Notes: generated by a model from the sequence alone, not told the origin. Counted from the stretch's first letter, positions 7,690-16,675 are shown. The stretch: DNA of 64,000 nt from Roseovarius aestuarii (GCF_019966515.1 NZ_JAIMIB010000018.1:40059-104058); one strand, 5' to 3'. A program made the numbers and translations.

Positions 7690-8626
7690 GACACTTGCCG
7701 TTGCAATCTTTGGCTGTGCCGCCTGGCCCGTGGCGGCAGAGTTTGCCTTTGTCACCAATCAAAACAGCAGCGATCTGAGCGTACTGGACCTGGAGGTGCA
7801 TGCAGAGGTGGCGCGGATCGCGGTGCCGGGTATGCCGGCTGGCATAGCCGTGGGGCGGGGGGCGTTCTACACCGTAAGCGCAGACAGCAAAGAGGTGCGT
7901 CGGTTCGCCTTGCGCGATGGCGCGCTACTGGCCGAGGTGACATTAGATGGCGGGCCGATTGGCATTGCTTATGGCGCCGTGCGCGACAGGGTTTACGTAT
8001 CGGACTGGTACAATGCACGAATCTGGGTGCTGGATGCCGGTGATCTGAGCGTTACTGGCGAGCTGCGCACCGGCAGCGCCCCTGCGGGTCTTGTGGTGTC
8101 ACCGGACGGGACGTGGCTGGCCAGCGCCGACCGCGATGCCGATCAGGTGTCGGTCTTTGACCTCGATTCAGGGGAGTTACGCTATGCGGTGACGGTTGGT
8201 GTGCGTCCTTTTGGCCTTTCGCTCGGGCCGCGTGGGCGGCTCTTTACCGCCGATGTCGGTTCGGACAGCGTGACGGTTGTCGATCCGCAGCAGGGCAGGG
8301 TGGTCACTACGATCAAAGTCGGTACGCGACCGTACGGTATTTCCTTTGCACAAGGGTCCGGTTTTGTTACAAACCAATACGCCGATACGGTCAGTGTTTT
8401 TGATCTTGAAACCCTGTCCGTCACGCACACGTTGCAGGTCGGGGAGTATCCCGAAGGTACCGATGTGACGGGCGATGGCCGATTTGTCCTGGTGGCAAAC
8501 TGGTTTTCCAACACGGTCAGCGTCATCGACGCGCAAAGCAAAACCGTAGTGGGAGAGATCGAAACCGGTGACGGGCCGCGCGCTTTCGGGCGTTTCGTGG
8601 CCGACGGGTATGGAAAGGATGATTGA
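7658..8626 (+). CDS. Exported YVTN beta-propeller protein (second copy)
   Basis: 322-aa protein that overlaps the end of the SRPBCC gene by 32 bases. A TTG at 7676 would give a cleaner signal peptide (PAIRTLAVAIFGCAAWPVAA), so the true start is uncertain between 7658 and 7676. The mature part is a YVTN beta-propeller: SDLSVLDLEVHAEVARI, DGTWLASADRDADQVSVFD, DSVTVVDPQQGRVVTTI, NTVSVIDAQSKTVVGEI. It is about the same length as the propeller at 4786-5781 but differs clearly in sequence, so the window has two distinct propellers on opposite sides of the divergent promoter. Presumed periplasmic; partner unknown. Confidence 0.83.
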   Translation: MRWRRGLPAIRTLAVAIFGCAAWPVAAEFAFVTNQNSSDLSVLDLEVHAEVARIAVPGMPAGIAVGRGAFYTVSADSKEVRRFALRDGALLAEVTLDGGPIGIAYGAVRDRVYVSDWYNARIWVLDAGDLSVTGELRTGSAPAGLVVSPDGTWLASADRDADQVSVFDLDSGELRYAVTVGVRPFGLSLGPRGRLFTADVGSDSVTVVDPQQGRVVTTIKVGTRPYGISFAQGSGFVTNQYADTVSVFDLETLSVTHTLQVGEYPEGTDVTGDGRFVLVANWFSNTVSVIDAQSKTVVGEIETGDGPRAFGRFVADGYGKDD

Positions 8627-8627
8627 G

Positions 8628-9458
8628 ATGAAACGCGCATTGATCAGCACAACTGCACTCTGCCTTCTGGCGGGTGGACCGGCGCTTGCGCTGGAACCCA
8701 GCTGGCCCGACTTGCAGGATGCGCTTTATGGTGATCTGGCGCTGACTTCGGGGGCGGGGCTGATTGAAATCGACGCGCCATACCGTTCGGAACTGGATGC
8801 GCGCACCAATATCGGTGCCACGGTAGAGGCCCCCGCGGGCCGACTTTTGGAAAGCGTCACGGTCATTCTGGATGAAAACCCGATGCCGGTCTCGGCGGTG
8901 TTTACGTTCAAGCAGCCGATGGGACGATTTGATTTCGACACAAAGATGCGCGTGAATGGCCCGACACCGCTGCATATCGTGGCGAAAACCACTGATGGGC
9001 AGCTGATCATGTCGGAAACTTTCGTGAAAACATCGGGGCAGGGGGCCTGTGCGGCGCCTCCGGGTACCGATCCCGAAGTTGCGCTGGCCACGCTGGGCAA
9101 CATGGATATCAGCGTCACCGAATACGGCGCTGCCGAGAAGCTGAGCTCTCTGGTCAAAATCTCAATGGCGGATAATTTGAATTATGTTAAGCAAATGACG
9201 CTGAATATCGACCATCCCAGCCATTCGGGCATGCAAATGGATCAGATTTCGCTGCTGTACATTCCGATGCGCTATGTCGAGACGGTTTCGATCGGTGTCG
9301 ATGGGCAGGACTATCTGGAGATGACGGGAAGCATTTCACTGAGCGAAAACCCCGAAATCAGCCTGTCGGTTCCGGCTGATGTGCAGGTTGTCGATGTCCT
9401 GATGAGCGACACGGACGGTACTGAGGCCAGGGAACAATACCGGGTGACCGGTTTCTGA
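8628..9458 (+). CDS. Quinoprotein-associated SoxYZ-like carrier, copy 1
   Basis: 276-aa exported fusion of a SoxY-like and a SoxZ-like domain. The start at 8628 follows the propeller stop by one base and begins a signal peptide ending GGPALA. The SoxY-like half runs to about residue 150 (DENPMPVSAVFTFKQP is the typical strand) and carries one Cys, in GACAAPPGTDPEVALA, at the place where true SoxY has its carrier Cys. The SoxZ-like half follows (MTLNIDHPSHSGMQMDQ, then GSISLSENPEISLSVP). Fused SoxYZ-like proteins of this kind occur beside quinoprotein dehydrogenases and are thought to work with SoxH-like zinc hydrolases. A paralogue is present at 21401-22198. The bound group is not known. Confidence 0.85.
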   Translation: MKRALISTTALCLLAGGPALALEPSWPDLQDALYGDLALTSGAGLIEIDAPYRSELDARTNIGATVEAPAGRLLESVTVILDENPMPVSAVFTFKQPMGRFDFDTKMRVNGPTPLHIVAKTTDGQLIMSETFVKTSGQGACAAPPGTDPEVALATLGNMDISVTEYGAAEKLSSLVKISMADNLNYVKQMTLNIDHPSHSGMQMDQISLLYIPMRYVETVSIGVDGQDYLEMTGSISLSENPEISLSVPADVQVVDVLMSDTDGTEAREQYRVTGF

Positions 9459-9482
9459 GAGGCTTATCCGCGCGGCTTTGGA

Positions 9483-10019
9483 CTAATATCCCGGTTCCGG
9501 CTCGATCTCTTCCAACGGATAGTCTTCGAACTGCCACATATCTGTGCCTTCGGGGTACCAGTAGACTTGGCTGTGCCCGTATTCCAGCGCGCGTTTCGCG
9601 GCGTTCCAGCTCATCCAGCATTCATCCAGGCAGAAGAACAGCACGGGCTTATCCTTATTGCCGCCCGTTGCCTTTTCCAGCCCGGCGCGAAAATAGGCAT
9701 GGGTGACGTCGGCAATGTCGCCATAGCCAACATTCGGCAGCCAGATTGACCCCGGGATCGAGTGGCGTGGCTTTTCGCGCCAGATCGTGCCTTCGGGCAG
9801 GTTGTCCGGTTTGGGCGCGCGTGGAAGGACGTCGACAAAGGCGGTTTCGCCTTCCTGCCACAGCGCGTAAGCCTCTTTCGGGCCGACAACAGTGGCGCCC
9901 TGCAGCGTTGCAGGCACCAATGCGCGATAATGATCCGTCCTGTAATTTTCGGGTTCCGGCACGGTTTCGGCAATGGCGGCCAGAGGCAGACACAGTGCCA
10001 ATGCCAGCGCCCGGATCAT
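9483..10019 (-). CDS. Rhodanese-like exported protein with PQQ-associated Cys-Trp motif
   Basis: 178-aa protein with a signal peptide (to about residue 17, AIAE) and a rhodanese-like domain: VGPKEAYALWQEGETAFVDVL resembles the rhodanese entry region, and FFCLDECWMSWNAAKRAL holds the active-site-like Cys followed by a second Cys and Trp (C-x3-C-W as seen). This fits the family of PQQ-dependent catabolism proteins named for a CxxCW-type motif. Its start overlaps the stop of the XoxJ-like gene (ATGA at 10016-10019). It is the last gene of the xox operon. A thiol or persulfide handling role in dehydrogenase maturation is possible and would suit the SoxYZ-like carriers nearby, but is not shown. 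Confidence 0.82.
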   Translation of the reverse strand: MIRALALALCLPLAAIAETVPEPENYRTDHYRALVPATLQGATVVGPKEAYALWQEGETAFVDVLPRAPKPDNLPEGTIWREKPRHSIPGSIWLPNVGYGDIADVTHAYFRAGLEKATGGNKDKPVLFFCLDECWMSWNAAKRALEYGHSQVYWYPEGTDMWQFEDYPLEEIEPEPGY

Positions 10020-10858
10020 TGTGCGAGGTCCAGCATCTCGGACCCCATATCAGTCAGGAGCGGCACACCGGCTTCTACCAGAATGCCGTTGATTTCATCC
10101 TGATTGCGACGGATCAGCGAATTGAGCTTGCGCTGCCAGACCTTTTCGCCCTGACGTACGCCCATAGTGATGCGGAAAAACAGCCGCGGCGGCAATGTCT
10201 CTTTCAGCAGTGGCGTGACCTGCAGATCGGGGAAGTCTGATTTCACCAGTGGCCCGGCAATCGGCCCCCAGAGCAGGGCGGCATCAATCTCACCGGCGTT
10301 CAGGTCTCCCAGCATGTCGACAATGGGCGATTCATGGCGGCGATCCACCACCAGGTTATAGGGCCGTGCCTTGGCAATCAGCCCGTTGCGCGCCAGGTGG
10401 GTGGCGGGCGGAGATCCGGCTACGATGCCGATGCTTAGCCCTTTGAGCCGTTCATCCGAGAGCGCATCAACCGCGGCAATCTCATCTGCTTTTCGCGTCA
10501 CGATCGTATAGGCGGAGGTAAAGTAATGATTGGTGTTCAGCACCATCTCATGCCCCTGGGCGTAGCCAATCACCAGGTCACATTTATTCGCCCGCAGGGT
10601 GTTGCGGATGAACCCGGTGGCCATTGGATACCATTCGTATTTCAGCGGCAGATCCAGTTTGGCGGCGACAAATTCGGCCAGCTTGTTTTCGAATCCGTTG
10701 CCAGCCTTGTCGGACATCGGCGCATTGGCGGGATCGGCGCAGACCCGTAGGCTGGATTGCGATACCAGATCCGAGGTTTGCGCCGCCAGAGGTGCCGCCG
10801 ACAGCAGCGCCCCGATCAGCAGAAGGGTCCTAGCCCAGGCAGGCATTTTCATCTTCAC
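10016..10858 (-). CDS. xoxJ: XoxJ-like periplasmic binding protein
   Basis: 280-aa exported protein; the frame opens with GTG at 10858 within the 3' end of the cytochrome gene. Signal peptide to about residue 26 (APLAAQ). The mature sequence is a small-molecule binding-protein fold of the MoxJ/XoxJ group: SLRVCADPANAPMSDKAGNGFENKLAEFVA near the N-terminus, then KYEWYPM and DLVIGYAQGHEMV. Genes of this family almost always follow methanol dehydrogenase large subunits. XoxJ has been proposed to bind or activate apo-XoxF rather than transport a solute. The xoxF-xoxG-xoxJ order here supports the assignment strongly. Confidence 0.9.
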   Translation of the reverse strand: MKMKMPAWARTLLLIGALLSAAPLAAQTSDLVSQSSLRVCADPANAPMSDKAGNGFENKLAEFVAAKLDLPLKYEWYPMATGFIRNTLRANKCDLVIGYAQGHEMVLNTNHYFTSAYTIVTRKADEIAAVDALSDERLKGLSIGIVAGSPPATHLARNGLIAKARPYNLVVDRRHESPIVDMLGDLNAGEIDAALLWGPIAGPLVKSDFPDLQVTPLLKETLPPRLFFRITMGVRQGEKVWQRKLNSLIRRNQDEINGILVEAGVPLLTDMGSEMLDLAQ

Positions 10859-11351
10859 GGATCACGTCCGATTTCGGTTCCTTTTTGCCGGGGCGGCCGC
10901 GGGCAACCGCATCTGTGCCCCGTGCCTTGAGATAAACATAGATGTCGTCAAGATAGCACATCACGTTCGGGTTATCGCCAAAGGCGGGCATGACCGAGTT
11001 TTCCGAACTGCTGACCACCTTGCGGCCGTTCACGACCACGTCGACGAAATCGTAGTAGTCCATTTCCATCGCGGAGATTTTCAGCGCGGGCGCATAGGTC
11101 GACCCTTCGCCTTCGGGGCCGTGGCAGACATGGCATTCCGAATGATAGCGGCGAAAACCCGAATAGGTCCGCCAGTCAATCGTGCCGTCTTCGGCTACGT
11201 TATAGGTGGGAATATCGTCTTCGGTGAAATACCGGCCGTCCTCTTCGTATGCGACAGCGATATTCGGATCGTCATCAGCCTCCTGCGCGCTTCCGGGGTA
11301 TCCGGTGAGAATTAGGGCGGCGGAGGCCAGCAGCACAGCGGTCAGGCGCAT
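10830..11351 (-). CDS. xoxG: XoxG-like cytochrome c, methanol-metabolism type
   Basis: 173-aa periplasmic c-type cytochrome with one haem site CHVCH (Cys73, Cys76, His77 from the chosen start) and a candidate Met ligand in VMPAFG. Two further Cys residues (NVMCYL and the extreme C-terminal NACLG) match the four-Cys cytochromes described for methanol metabolism. The start at 11351 gives a signal peptide and lies downstream of AAAGGTAAG; an in-frame start at 11372 is the alternative. It follows xoxF, from which it is separated by 167 bases holding a strong hairpin, and should be the electron acceptor of XoxF. Confidence 0.9.
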   Translation of the reverse strand: MRLTAVLLASAALILTGYPGSAQEADDDPNIAVAYEEDGRYFTEDDIPTYNVAEDGTIDWRTYSGFRRYHSECHVCHGPEGEGSTYAPALKISAMEMDYYDFVDVVVNGRKVVSSSENSVMPAFGDNPNVMCYLDDIYVYLKARGTDAVARGRPGKKEPKSDVIREDENACLG

Positions 11352-11462
11352 GGGTGTCTTACCTTTCATCAAAAGCGTCCCGGTGAGTTTTGCGAGACGC
11401 TTGTTTTCTGGTGCGCGGGTCCTGCGCGCATACTAAGTATTTTCACTCGTCTTCAAGCGAGT

Positions 11463-11491
11463 GGTTGGCGCAGCATGATGCCGCGCCAACC
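11463..11491 (-). terminator. Intercistronic hairpin between xoxF and xoxG
   Basis: Perfect 9-bp inverted repeat GGTTGGCGC / GCGCCAACC with an 11-base loop, 28 bases downstream of the xoxF stop. There is no T tract after the stem on the minus strand, so it is more likely an mRNA-stabilising or attenuating hairpin than a full terminator. This would let xoxF be made in excess over xoxG and xoxJ. Confidence 0.65.
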
Positions 11492-11518
11492 CTTGGTTTA
11501 CCAGTCTTTACCAGCCTA

Positions 11519-13321
11519 TCAGTTCGGCAGGCTGAACACGGTTAGCTGACCACCCAATGCGGTATAGTCGCTGAGCGCGGCATAGCCGCCCACGGCACCC
11601 AGACCATCATTCGGGTTTGTCAGACCGGCCGCAAGGCCAATCCCGGCCCAGCCACCGATGCCCGACAGGATGGCGACATATTGTTTGCCGCCATGGCTGT
11701 AGGTCATCACGTTACCGATGATACCCGAGGGGGTTTTGAACTTATAAAGCTCGTCACCCGTTTCGGCATCGACGGCCTTCAGATAGCCTTCGAGCGTGCC
11801 ATAGAACACGATGTCACCCGCCGTGGCCAGAGCACCGGACCAGACCGAGAACTGCTCGGGCAGGGACCACTTGATCGACCCATCAGTGTTGTCCCAGGCA
11901 ATGAAGTTACCCATCCCGCCATGGCTGTCGGGGGCCGGGTACATGGCCAGGGTTGCACCCACATAGGGCTGACCAGCGGTATAGCTGACACGGAACGGTT
12001 CGTAATCCATGCAGACGTGGTTGGTCGGCACGTACATCAGCTCGGTTTTCGGCGAGTAGGCAGCGGGTTGCTGGTCTTTCGATCCCAGAGCCGCCGGACA
12101 GATGCCGGTGGAGTTGACGTCTTCGCCGTTCTGCTCGGTCGAGTACTGAGCCACGACTGCGGGACGCCCGTAGGTGTCCGAGTCCGGGTCCATGTCCACG
12201 CCCGTGGTCCAGTTGACAGCAGGGTCGAATTTTTCGGCGACCAGCAATTCGCCCGACACACGGTCCATGGTATAACCCAGGCCGTTCCGGTCAAAGTGCG
12301 TGAGAAGCTTGCGCATCTCGCCGTCGATTTCCTGCTCTGTCAGGATCATTTCGTTGATCCCGTCATAGTCCCACTCGTCATGCGGGGTCATCTGGTAGAA
12401 CCATTTTGCCATGCCGGTATCGGCATCACGCGCCATGATGGTCATCGACCAGCGGTTGTCGCCGGGCCGTTGGGCCGGGTTCCAGGTCGAGGGGTTGCCG
12501 GTGCCGTAGTAGATCAGGTTTTCTTCGGCATCGTACGAGTACCAGCCCCAGGTGGTGCCGCCCCCGATTTTCCACTGATCACCTTCCCAGGTATTGGTGC
12601 CCGAGTTTTCGCCGACAGGCTCGCCAAGATGGGTGGTGGCGTTCGGATCAACGAGGATGTCGCTGTCTGGGCCCATCGAATAGGCGCGCCAGACCTGACT
12701 GCCATCTGCAATGGAATAGGCTGTGACCGACCCGCGAACACCAAATTCACCGCCGGAGATACCCACGATGATCTTGTCGTTCACCGGCAGCACGGTGGCG
12801 GTATTGGTTTCGCCAATCGCCGGATCGCCGTTTTTGACGCTCCATTCCACGGCACCTGTTTCCGCGTTCAGCGCAACTACTGTCGTGTCGGCCTGATGCA
12901 GGAAAATCTTGCCTTCGGCATAAGCCACGCCACGGTTGACGGTGTCACAGCACATCACCGGAATCACATCCGGATCCTGCTTGGGCTCATATTTCCAGAG
13001 GATCTTGCCGTCATTTGCCAGATCAAGCGCATAGACGATATTGGGGAACGGCGTGTGCACGTACATCACATCGCCAATCACCAGAGGCGAGCCTTCATGC
13101 CCGCGCAGAACACCCGTCGAAAACGTCCAGTCAACCCGCAGGTCACCGACATTGTCACGGTTGATCGTGTCCAGCTCAGAATAGCGCTGGTTCTTATAAT
13201 CGCCGGTCTGGATGACCCACTGGTTCGGGTCCTCCATCATCGACGACAGCCCGTCATTGGCAACGGCCATACTGGTCGTTCCCAATAACAGGCCTGCTGT
13301 TAAGGTTAGAGTTTTTCTCAT
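11519..13321 (-). CDS. xoxF: Lanthanide-dependent methanol dehydrogenase XoxF
   Basis: 600-aa periplasmic PQQ-dependent dehydrogenase that oxidises methanol to formaldehyde (XoxF enzymes can go on to formate). Signal peptide to about residue 22. Diagnostic residues: adjacent Cys124-Cys125 (VMCCD) forming the disulfide over PQQ; Glu in GGEFG near 192; Asn in [10 protein letters not shown] near 276; and HDEWDYDG with catalytic Asp318 and Asp320 two residues on. The extra Asp is the lanthanide-coordinating residue that separates XoxF from calcium MxaF, which has Ala there. Propeller W-motifs recur throughout. It is followed by xoxG and xoxJ, preceded by another cytochrome c, and no mxaI-like small subunit is seen in the window. 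Confidence 0.97.
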   Translation of the reverse strand: MRKTLTLTAGLLLGTTSMAVANDGLSSMMEDPNQWVIQTGDYKNQRYSELDTINRDNVGDLRVDWTFSTGVLRGHEGSPLVIGDVMYVHTPFPNIVYALDLANDGKILWKYEPKQDPDVIPVMCCDTVNRGVAYAEGKIFLHQADTTVVALNAETGAVEWSVKNGDPAIGETNTATVLPVNDKIIVGISGGEFGVRGSVTAYSIADGSQVWRAYSMGPDSDILVDPNATTHLGEPVGENSGTNTWEGDQWKIGGGTTWGWYSYDAEENLIYYGTGNPSTWNPAQRPGDNRWSMTIMARDADTGMAKWFYQMTPHDEWDYDGINEMILTEQEIDGEMRKLLTHFDRNGLGYTMDRVSGELLVAEKFDPAVNWTTGVDMDPDSDTYGRPAVVAQYSTEQNGEDVNSTGICPAALGSKDQQPAAYSPKTELMYVPTNHVCMDYEPFRVSYTAGQPYVGATLAMYPAPDSHGGMGNFIAWDNTDGSIKWSLPEQFSVWSGALATAGDIVFYGTLEGYLKAVDAETGDELYKFKTPSGIIGNVMTYSHGGKQYVAILSGIGGWAGIGLAAGLTNPNDGLGAVGGYAALSDYTALGGQLTVFSLPN

Positions 13322-13375
13322 ATTGTAACCTCCCTAAGGTAAGTTTGCAGACCGCATTTCAAGTTCGCTCCGCAT

Positions 13376-13392
13376 GTGCTCCGTGTGAGCAC
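13376..13392. promoter_or_regulatory. Short palindrome upstream of xoxF
   Basis: Perfect inverted repeat GTGCTC-n5-GAGCAC, 55 bases upstream of the xoxF ATG, inside the 124-base gap between the cytochrome c gene and xoxF. It could be a regulator-binding site for an internal xoxF promoter or a transcript hairpin after the cytochrome gene. No T tract follows it. Confidence 0.45.
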
Positions 13393-13445
13393 TCCCGGCC
13401 GGGGCGTGGGGCCATCGGTCGGGAAAGGCCACCTCAACAGGCAGC

Positions 13446-13886
13446 TCATTCTATGGTCTCGCCTTCGAATTGTGCGAGATAGGCGATCACGTTGGCGCGA
13501 TCGTCTTCCTTACGTAAACCGGCAAAAGTCATCTTTGTTCCCTTGATGAAATCTTTCGGTTTGGTCAGAAACTCAGCCAGCGTTTCAGGATTCCAGACCA
13601 GCGTTTCAGCGTCGGCCTTTTCCATCAATGCCTTGGAATACTTGAATTCGTCGGACGCTCCGGCAGCCTTGCCCAGAATGCCGTTCAGCACCGGGCCGGC
13701 CTTGTGTTCAGCGCCTTCGCCGACCGCATGGCAGGCCTTGCATTTGCGAAACACCTTTTCGCCCGCTGCGGCATCGCCGTTGATCTCAAACGCCACCTCC
13801 CCGGCGGTATCATCGCTGCCAAAACCCGCACTGCCGAAGGCAACAGCCATCAGGCAGGTGGTGATCAGCAGGGACGTGCGTTTCAT
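13446..13886 (-). CDS. Class I cytochrome c (c2/c550-like)
   Basis: 146-aa exported monohaem cytochrome c. Signal peptide to about residue 23; haem motif CKACH (Cys49, Cys52, His53); sixth ligand Met in KGTKMTFAG; C-terminal helix DDRANVIAYLAQF. This is the classic small class I cytochrome c2 layout found in alphaproteobacteria, with extra acidic residues at both ends of the mature protein. It lies between the formaldehyde oxidation genes and xoxF on the same strand, so it probably carries electrons from XoxG onward to the terminal oxidase, as cytochrome cH or c550 does in methylotrophs. Confidence 0.9.
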   Translation of the reverse strand: MKRTSLLITTCLMAVAFGSAGFGSDDTAGEVAFEINGDAAAGEKVFRKCKACHAVGEGAEHKAGPVLNGILGKAAGASDEFKYSKALMEKADAETLVWNPETLAEFLTKPKDFIKGTKMTFAGLRKEDDRANVIAYLAQFEGETIE

Positions 13887-13905
13887 GTCGGGTCTTCCTT
13901 TGTAC

Positions 13906-14739
13906 CTAACTCATGCCGTGCAGCCGTTCGGCATGCCAGGCAACGTGATCTTCTCCGAAACTTGCGACGAAGAAGTAACTGTGGTCGTAATTTGCGTGTG
14001 TCCGCAGAACACAGGGCTGACGGCGGGCTGCGGCGGCTTCGGCAAAAGCCTGCGGTCGCAGAAGGTCGATGAACTGATCATCGGCGCCCTGGTCGATCAG
14101 GATATCACCGTGCCAGCCGTTTTCCGTGATCAGAACCGTGGCGTCATGCTGGGCCCAGGTGCATTCATCGTCACCCAGATAGCTGCTGAACTGCTTGCGC
14201 CCCCAGTCGGATTGCGTCGGGTTCAGGATCGGTGAAAAGGCAGAGACAGAGCCATAGCGCGTCGGGTTGCGCATGGCGATGGTCAGTGCTCCGTGCCCGC
14301 CCATCGAATGCCCTGTTATACCATGGGAGTCGTTGATCGGCAAAGCGCCTTGCAGCAATCCGCGCAATTCCTTGACCACATAATCATACATCTGGAAATG
14401 CGGCTTCCACGGCGCCTGCGTCGCATTGAGGTAGAAGCCTGCGCCCTGCCCCAGATCATAGGCTTCGTCATCGGCCACACTGTCACCCCTCGGCGAGGTA
14501 TCGGGAAACACCAGCGCTAAGCCATATACGGCGGCATGCTGCTGTAACCCGGCTTTCGTCATAGCGTTTTCATGAGTGCAGGTCAGCCCGGACAGATACC
14601 AGAGAACTGGCACTGACCGGGAGGACGCTTGCGGTGGGAGATATACCGCAAAGGTCATATCGACGCCGCACACATCGGAGGCATGCGTGTAAACCGCCTG
14701 CTCTCCCCCAAAACATGAATTGCGCGACTGAAGCTCCAT
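13906..14739 (-). CDS. fghA: S-formylglutathione hydrolase
   Basis: 277-aa cytoplasmic alpha/beta hydrolase of the esterase D family that cleaves S-formylglutathione to formate and glutathione. Nucleophile elbow GHSMGGHG near residue 147 gives the catalytic Ser; the oxyanion region WYLSGLTCTHEN near residue 47 is characteristic; the Asp lies in DQGADDQF and the His in NYDHSYFF. Full length for the family. It starts 5 bases after the stop of the formaldehyde dehydrogenase gene, so the two consecutive steps are co-expressed. High certainty. Confidence 0.96.
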   Translation of the reverse strand: MELQSRNSCFGGEQAVYTHASDVCGVDMTFAVYLPPQASSRSVPVLWYLSGLTCTHENAMTKAGLQQHAAVYGLALVFPDTSPRGDSVADDEAYDLGQGAGFYLNATQAPWKPHFQMYDYVVKELRGLLQGALPINDSHGITGHSMGGHGALTIAMRNPTRYGSVSAFSPILNPTQSDWGRKQFSSYLGDDECTWAQHDATVLITENGWHGDILIDQGADDQFIDLLRPQAFAEAAAARRQPCVLRTHANYDHSYFFVASFGEDHVAWHAERLHGMS

Positions 14740-14744
14740 CGGGA

Positions 14745-15857
14745 TCAGAACTCCACCACCGCGCGAATGGATTTTCCTTCGTGCATCAGATCAAACCCAT
14801 GGTTGATCTCTTCCAGTTTCAGGTTGTGGGTGATCATCGGATCAATCTCGATCTTGCCCTGCATGTACCAGTCGACGATCTTAGGTACATCCGTGCGCCC
14901 TGACGCCCCGCCAAATGCAGTGCCGCGCCAGACCCGGCCGGTGACAAGCTGGAAGGGGCGCGTGGCAATTTCCTGCCCGGCCCCCGCAACGCCAATGATG
15001 ATGCTTTCGCCCCAGCCCTTATGGGCGCTTTCCAGCGCTTGGCGCATGACGTTCACATTGCCCGTGGCGTCAAAGGTGTAATCACCGCCACCACCGGTCA
15101 GTTCGACGAGATGGGCAACGATATCGCCATCAACTTTGGTGGGGTTAACGAAATCGGTCATGCCGAAGTGGCGGGCCATCTCGGCCTTGCCGTCATTTAC
15201 ATCCACACCGACAATTTGATCGGCTCCCGCCAATCGCAGGCCTTGGATGACATTCAGGCCGATGCCGCCCAGGCCAAACACGATCCCGGTCGAGCCAATT
15301 TCGACCTTGGCGGTATTGATTACGGCACCAATGCCCGTGGTCACGCCACAGCCGATATAGCAAATCTTGTCGAACGGTGCGTCCTTGCGCACTTTGGCCA
15401 GTGCAATCTCGGGCACAACCGTGTGATTGGCGAAGGTCGAGCACCCCATGTAATGATGTATCGGCGTGCCATCGAGCATCGAAAACCGCGTTGTGCCGTC
15501 TGGCAGTAGCCCTTGCCCCTGGGTCGCCCGTACCTTCTGGCACAGGTTGGTCTTGGGGTTCAGACAGTATTCGCATTCGCGGCATTCGGCCGTATAAAGC
15601 GGGATCACATGGTCGCCCACTTCAAGCGAGGTCACGCCCTCGCCCAACTCAACCACCACACCGGCGCCCTCATGACCCAAAATGGCGGGGAAAATGCCCT
15701 CTGGGTCGTCGCCCGAACGGGTAAACTCATCCGTATGACACAGGCCCGTCGCCTTGATCTCCACCAGGACCTCACCAGCCTTCGGGCCGTCCAGTAGAAC
15801 GTCCATAATCTCAAGCGGTTTGCCGGCCTCAAGGGCTACGGCGGCGCGTGTGCGCAT
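14745..15857 (-). CDS. flhA: S-(hydroxymethyl)glutathione dehydrogenase (class III alcohol dehydrogenase)
   Basis: 370-aa zinc-dependent NAD enzyme oxidising S-hydroxymethylglutathione to S-formylglutathione. The start at 15857 is preceded by GGAG at proper spacing. Catalytic zinc ligands: Cys in GLCHTDEF and His in GHEGAGVV; structural zinc Cys cluster [15 protein letters not shown] near residue 95; nucleotide-binding [12 protein letters not shown] near residue 193; Arg in the anion pocket ([10 protein letters not shown] region) typical of class III. It heads the minus-strand operon that runs through the hydrolase, cytochrome c and xoxF, placing formaldehyde removal with formaldehyde production. 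Confidence 0.96.
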   Translation of the reverse strand: MRTRAAVALEAGKPLEIMDVLLDGPKAGEVLVEIKATGLCHTDEFTRSGDDPEGIFPAILGHEGAGVVVELGEGVTSLEVGDHVIPLYTAECRECEYCLNPKTNLCQKVRATQGQGLLPDGTTRFSMLDGTPIHHYMGCSTFANHTVVPEIALAKVRKDAPFDKICYIGCGVTTGIGAVINTAKVEIGSTGIVFGLGGIGLNVIQGLRLAGADQIVGVDVNDGKAEMARHFGMTDFVNPTKVDGDIVAHLVELTGGGGDYTFDATGNVNVMRQALESAHKGWGESIIIGVAGAGQEIATRPFQLVTGRVWRGTAFGGASGRTDVPKIVDWYMQGKIEIDPMITHNLKLEEINHGFDLMHEGKSIRAVVEF

Positions 15858-16023
15858 GGGGAATACTCCGTTCAAAATGATTCAGTGCCGGTCCCCCGGC
15901 TGACCTAAATAGCGTATAGGCGCGCGCTCGTGTCCGGCAATTAAGACATTGGTTGGTATTGGTCCCCGTAGACATCGGCACCGACCCCGCTACACTTCTG
16001 TTTCAATCGGAAGGAGACCTGAC

Positions 16024-16641
16024 ATGCGTATCGCTTTTTGCATTCTTGCCGGCATTGTGGCGGCCATTTCGGTTGGTCCGGCACCGGCGGCGGATTTTTC
16101 CGATCCCGAATGGCCCTGCATCCAGCGCAAGGTGGAACGTTTGTCGCTGGGTATCATGTGGGCCCAACCGGTACCCGACGGTCCCTTGCCCGACGATCTG
16201 CGTGAGGTCGCACAGGATCTTGTAGGTACGCTGGTCCTGCGCCGTGTTCCGATCGAGGATGCGGAAACGCTGATCGATCAGTTCGTTGCGGAAACACCCA
16301 GGGCAGATAACGGCGTGCTCGGGCAAATCTTCCGCGATGTCTTCACACGGATCGACAATGAACGCGCACGGCTGATCGGTGGCATCTCGCGTTATTCCCT
16401 GGCGCAGATTGACGCCGCCAGGCGGATTGACGACCTGCGGGTCAAGATGGACTTGTTGATGGCGCAGGACGAACCCGATTTCGACCAGGTCGACGAGATC
16501 GAAGAGCAGCTTGACTGGGATCAGCGGATTTACCGTGACCGCCAGCAATCACTGACCTATGTCTGCGAAACACCGGTACTGATGGAAAAGCGCGCCTATT
16601 CAATCGCACAAGCGCTGGCGAAGCATCTGGACGCACCGTGA
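16024..16641 (+). CDS. Exported protein of unknown function
   Basis: 205-aa protein with a signal peptide (residues 1-21, ending PAPAAD). The start at 16024 is set by AAGGAGACCTGAC directly upstream; the longer frame from 15949 is not needed. After the signal the protein is predicted mostly helical and acidic, with a CIQRK near the mature N-terminus and a second Cys in VCETP close to the end that could pair with it. A stretch DFDQVDEIEEQLDWDQRIYRDRQQ suggests a coiled coil. It is divergent from the xox/formaldehyde operon. I do not recognise the family. Confidence 0.75.
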   Translation: MRIAFCILAGIVAAISVGPAPAADFSDPEWPCIQRKVERLSLGIMWAQPVPDGPLPDDLREVAQDLVGTLVLRRVPIEDAETLIDQFVAETPRADNGVLGQIFRDVFTRIDNERARLIGGISRYSLAQIDAARRIDDLRVKMDLLMAQDEPDFDQVDEIEEQLDWDQRIYRDRQQSLTYVCETPVLMEKRAYSIAQALAKHLDAP

Positions 16642-16645
16642 AATC

Positions 16646-16675
16646 TTGACGAACTTTGCCAAAACACCCAATTTT
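16646..16675 (+). promoter_or_regulatory. Possible promoter for parD, close enough to give a leaderless message
   Basis: TTGACG at 16646-16651 and AATTTT at 16670-16675, separated by 18 bases, lie just before the parD ATG at 16681. The -10-like box ends only 5 bases before the ATG and no Shine-Dalgarno sequence is seen, so the transcript could be nearly leaderless. Composition-based call, not firm. Confidence 0.35.
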
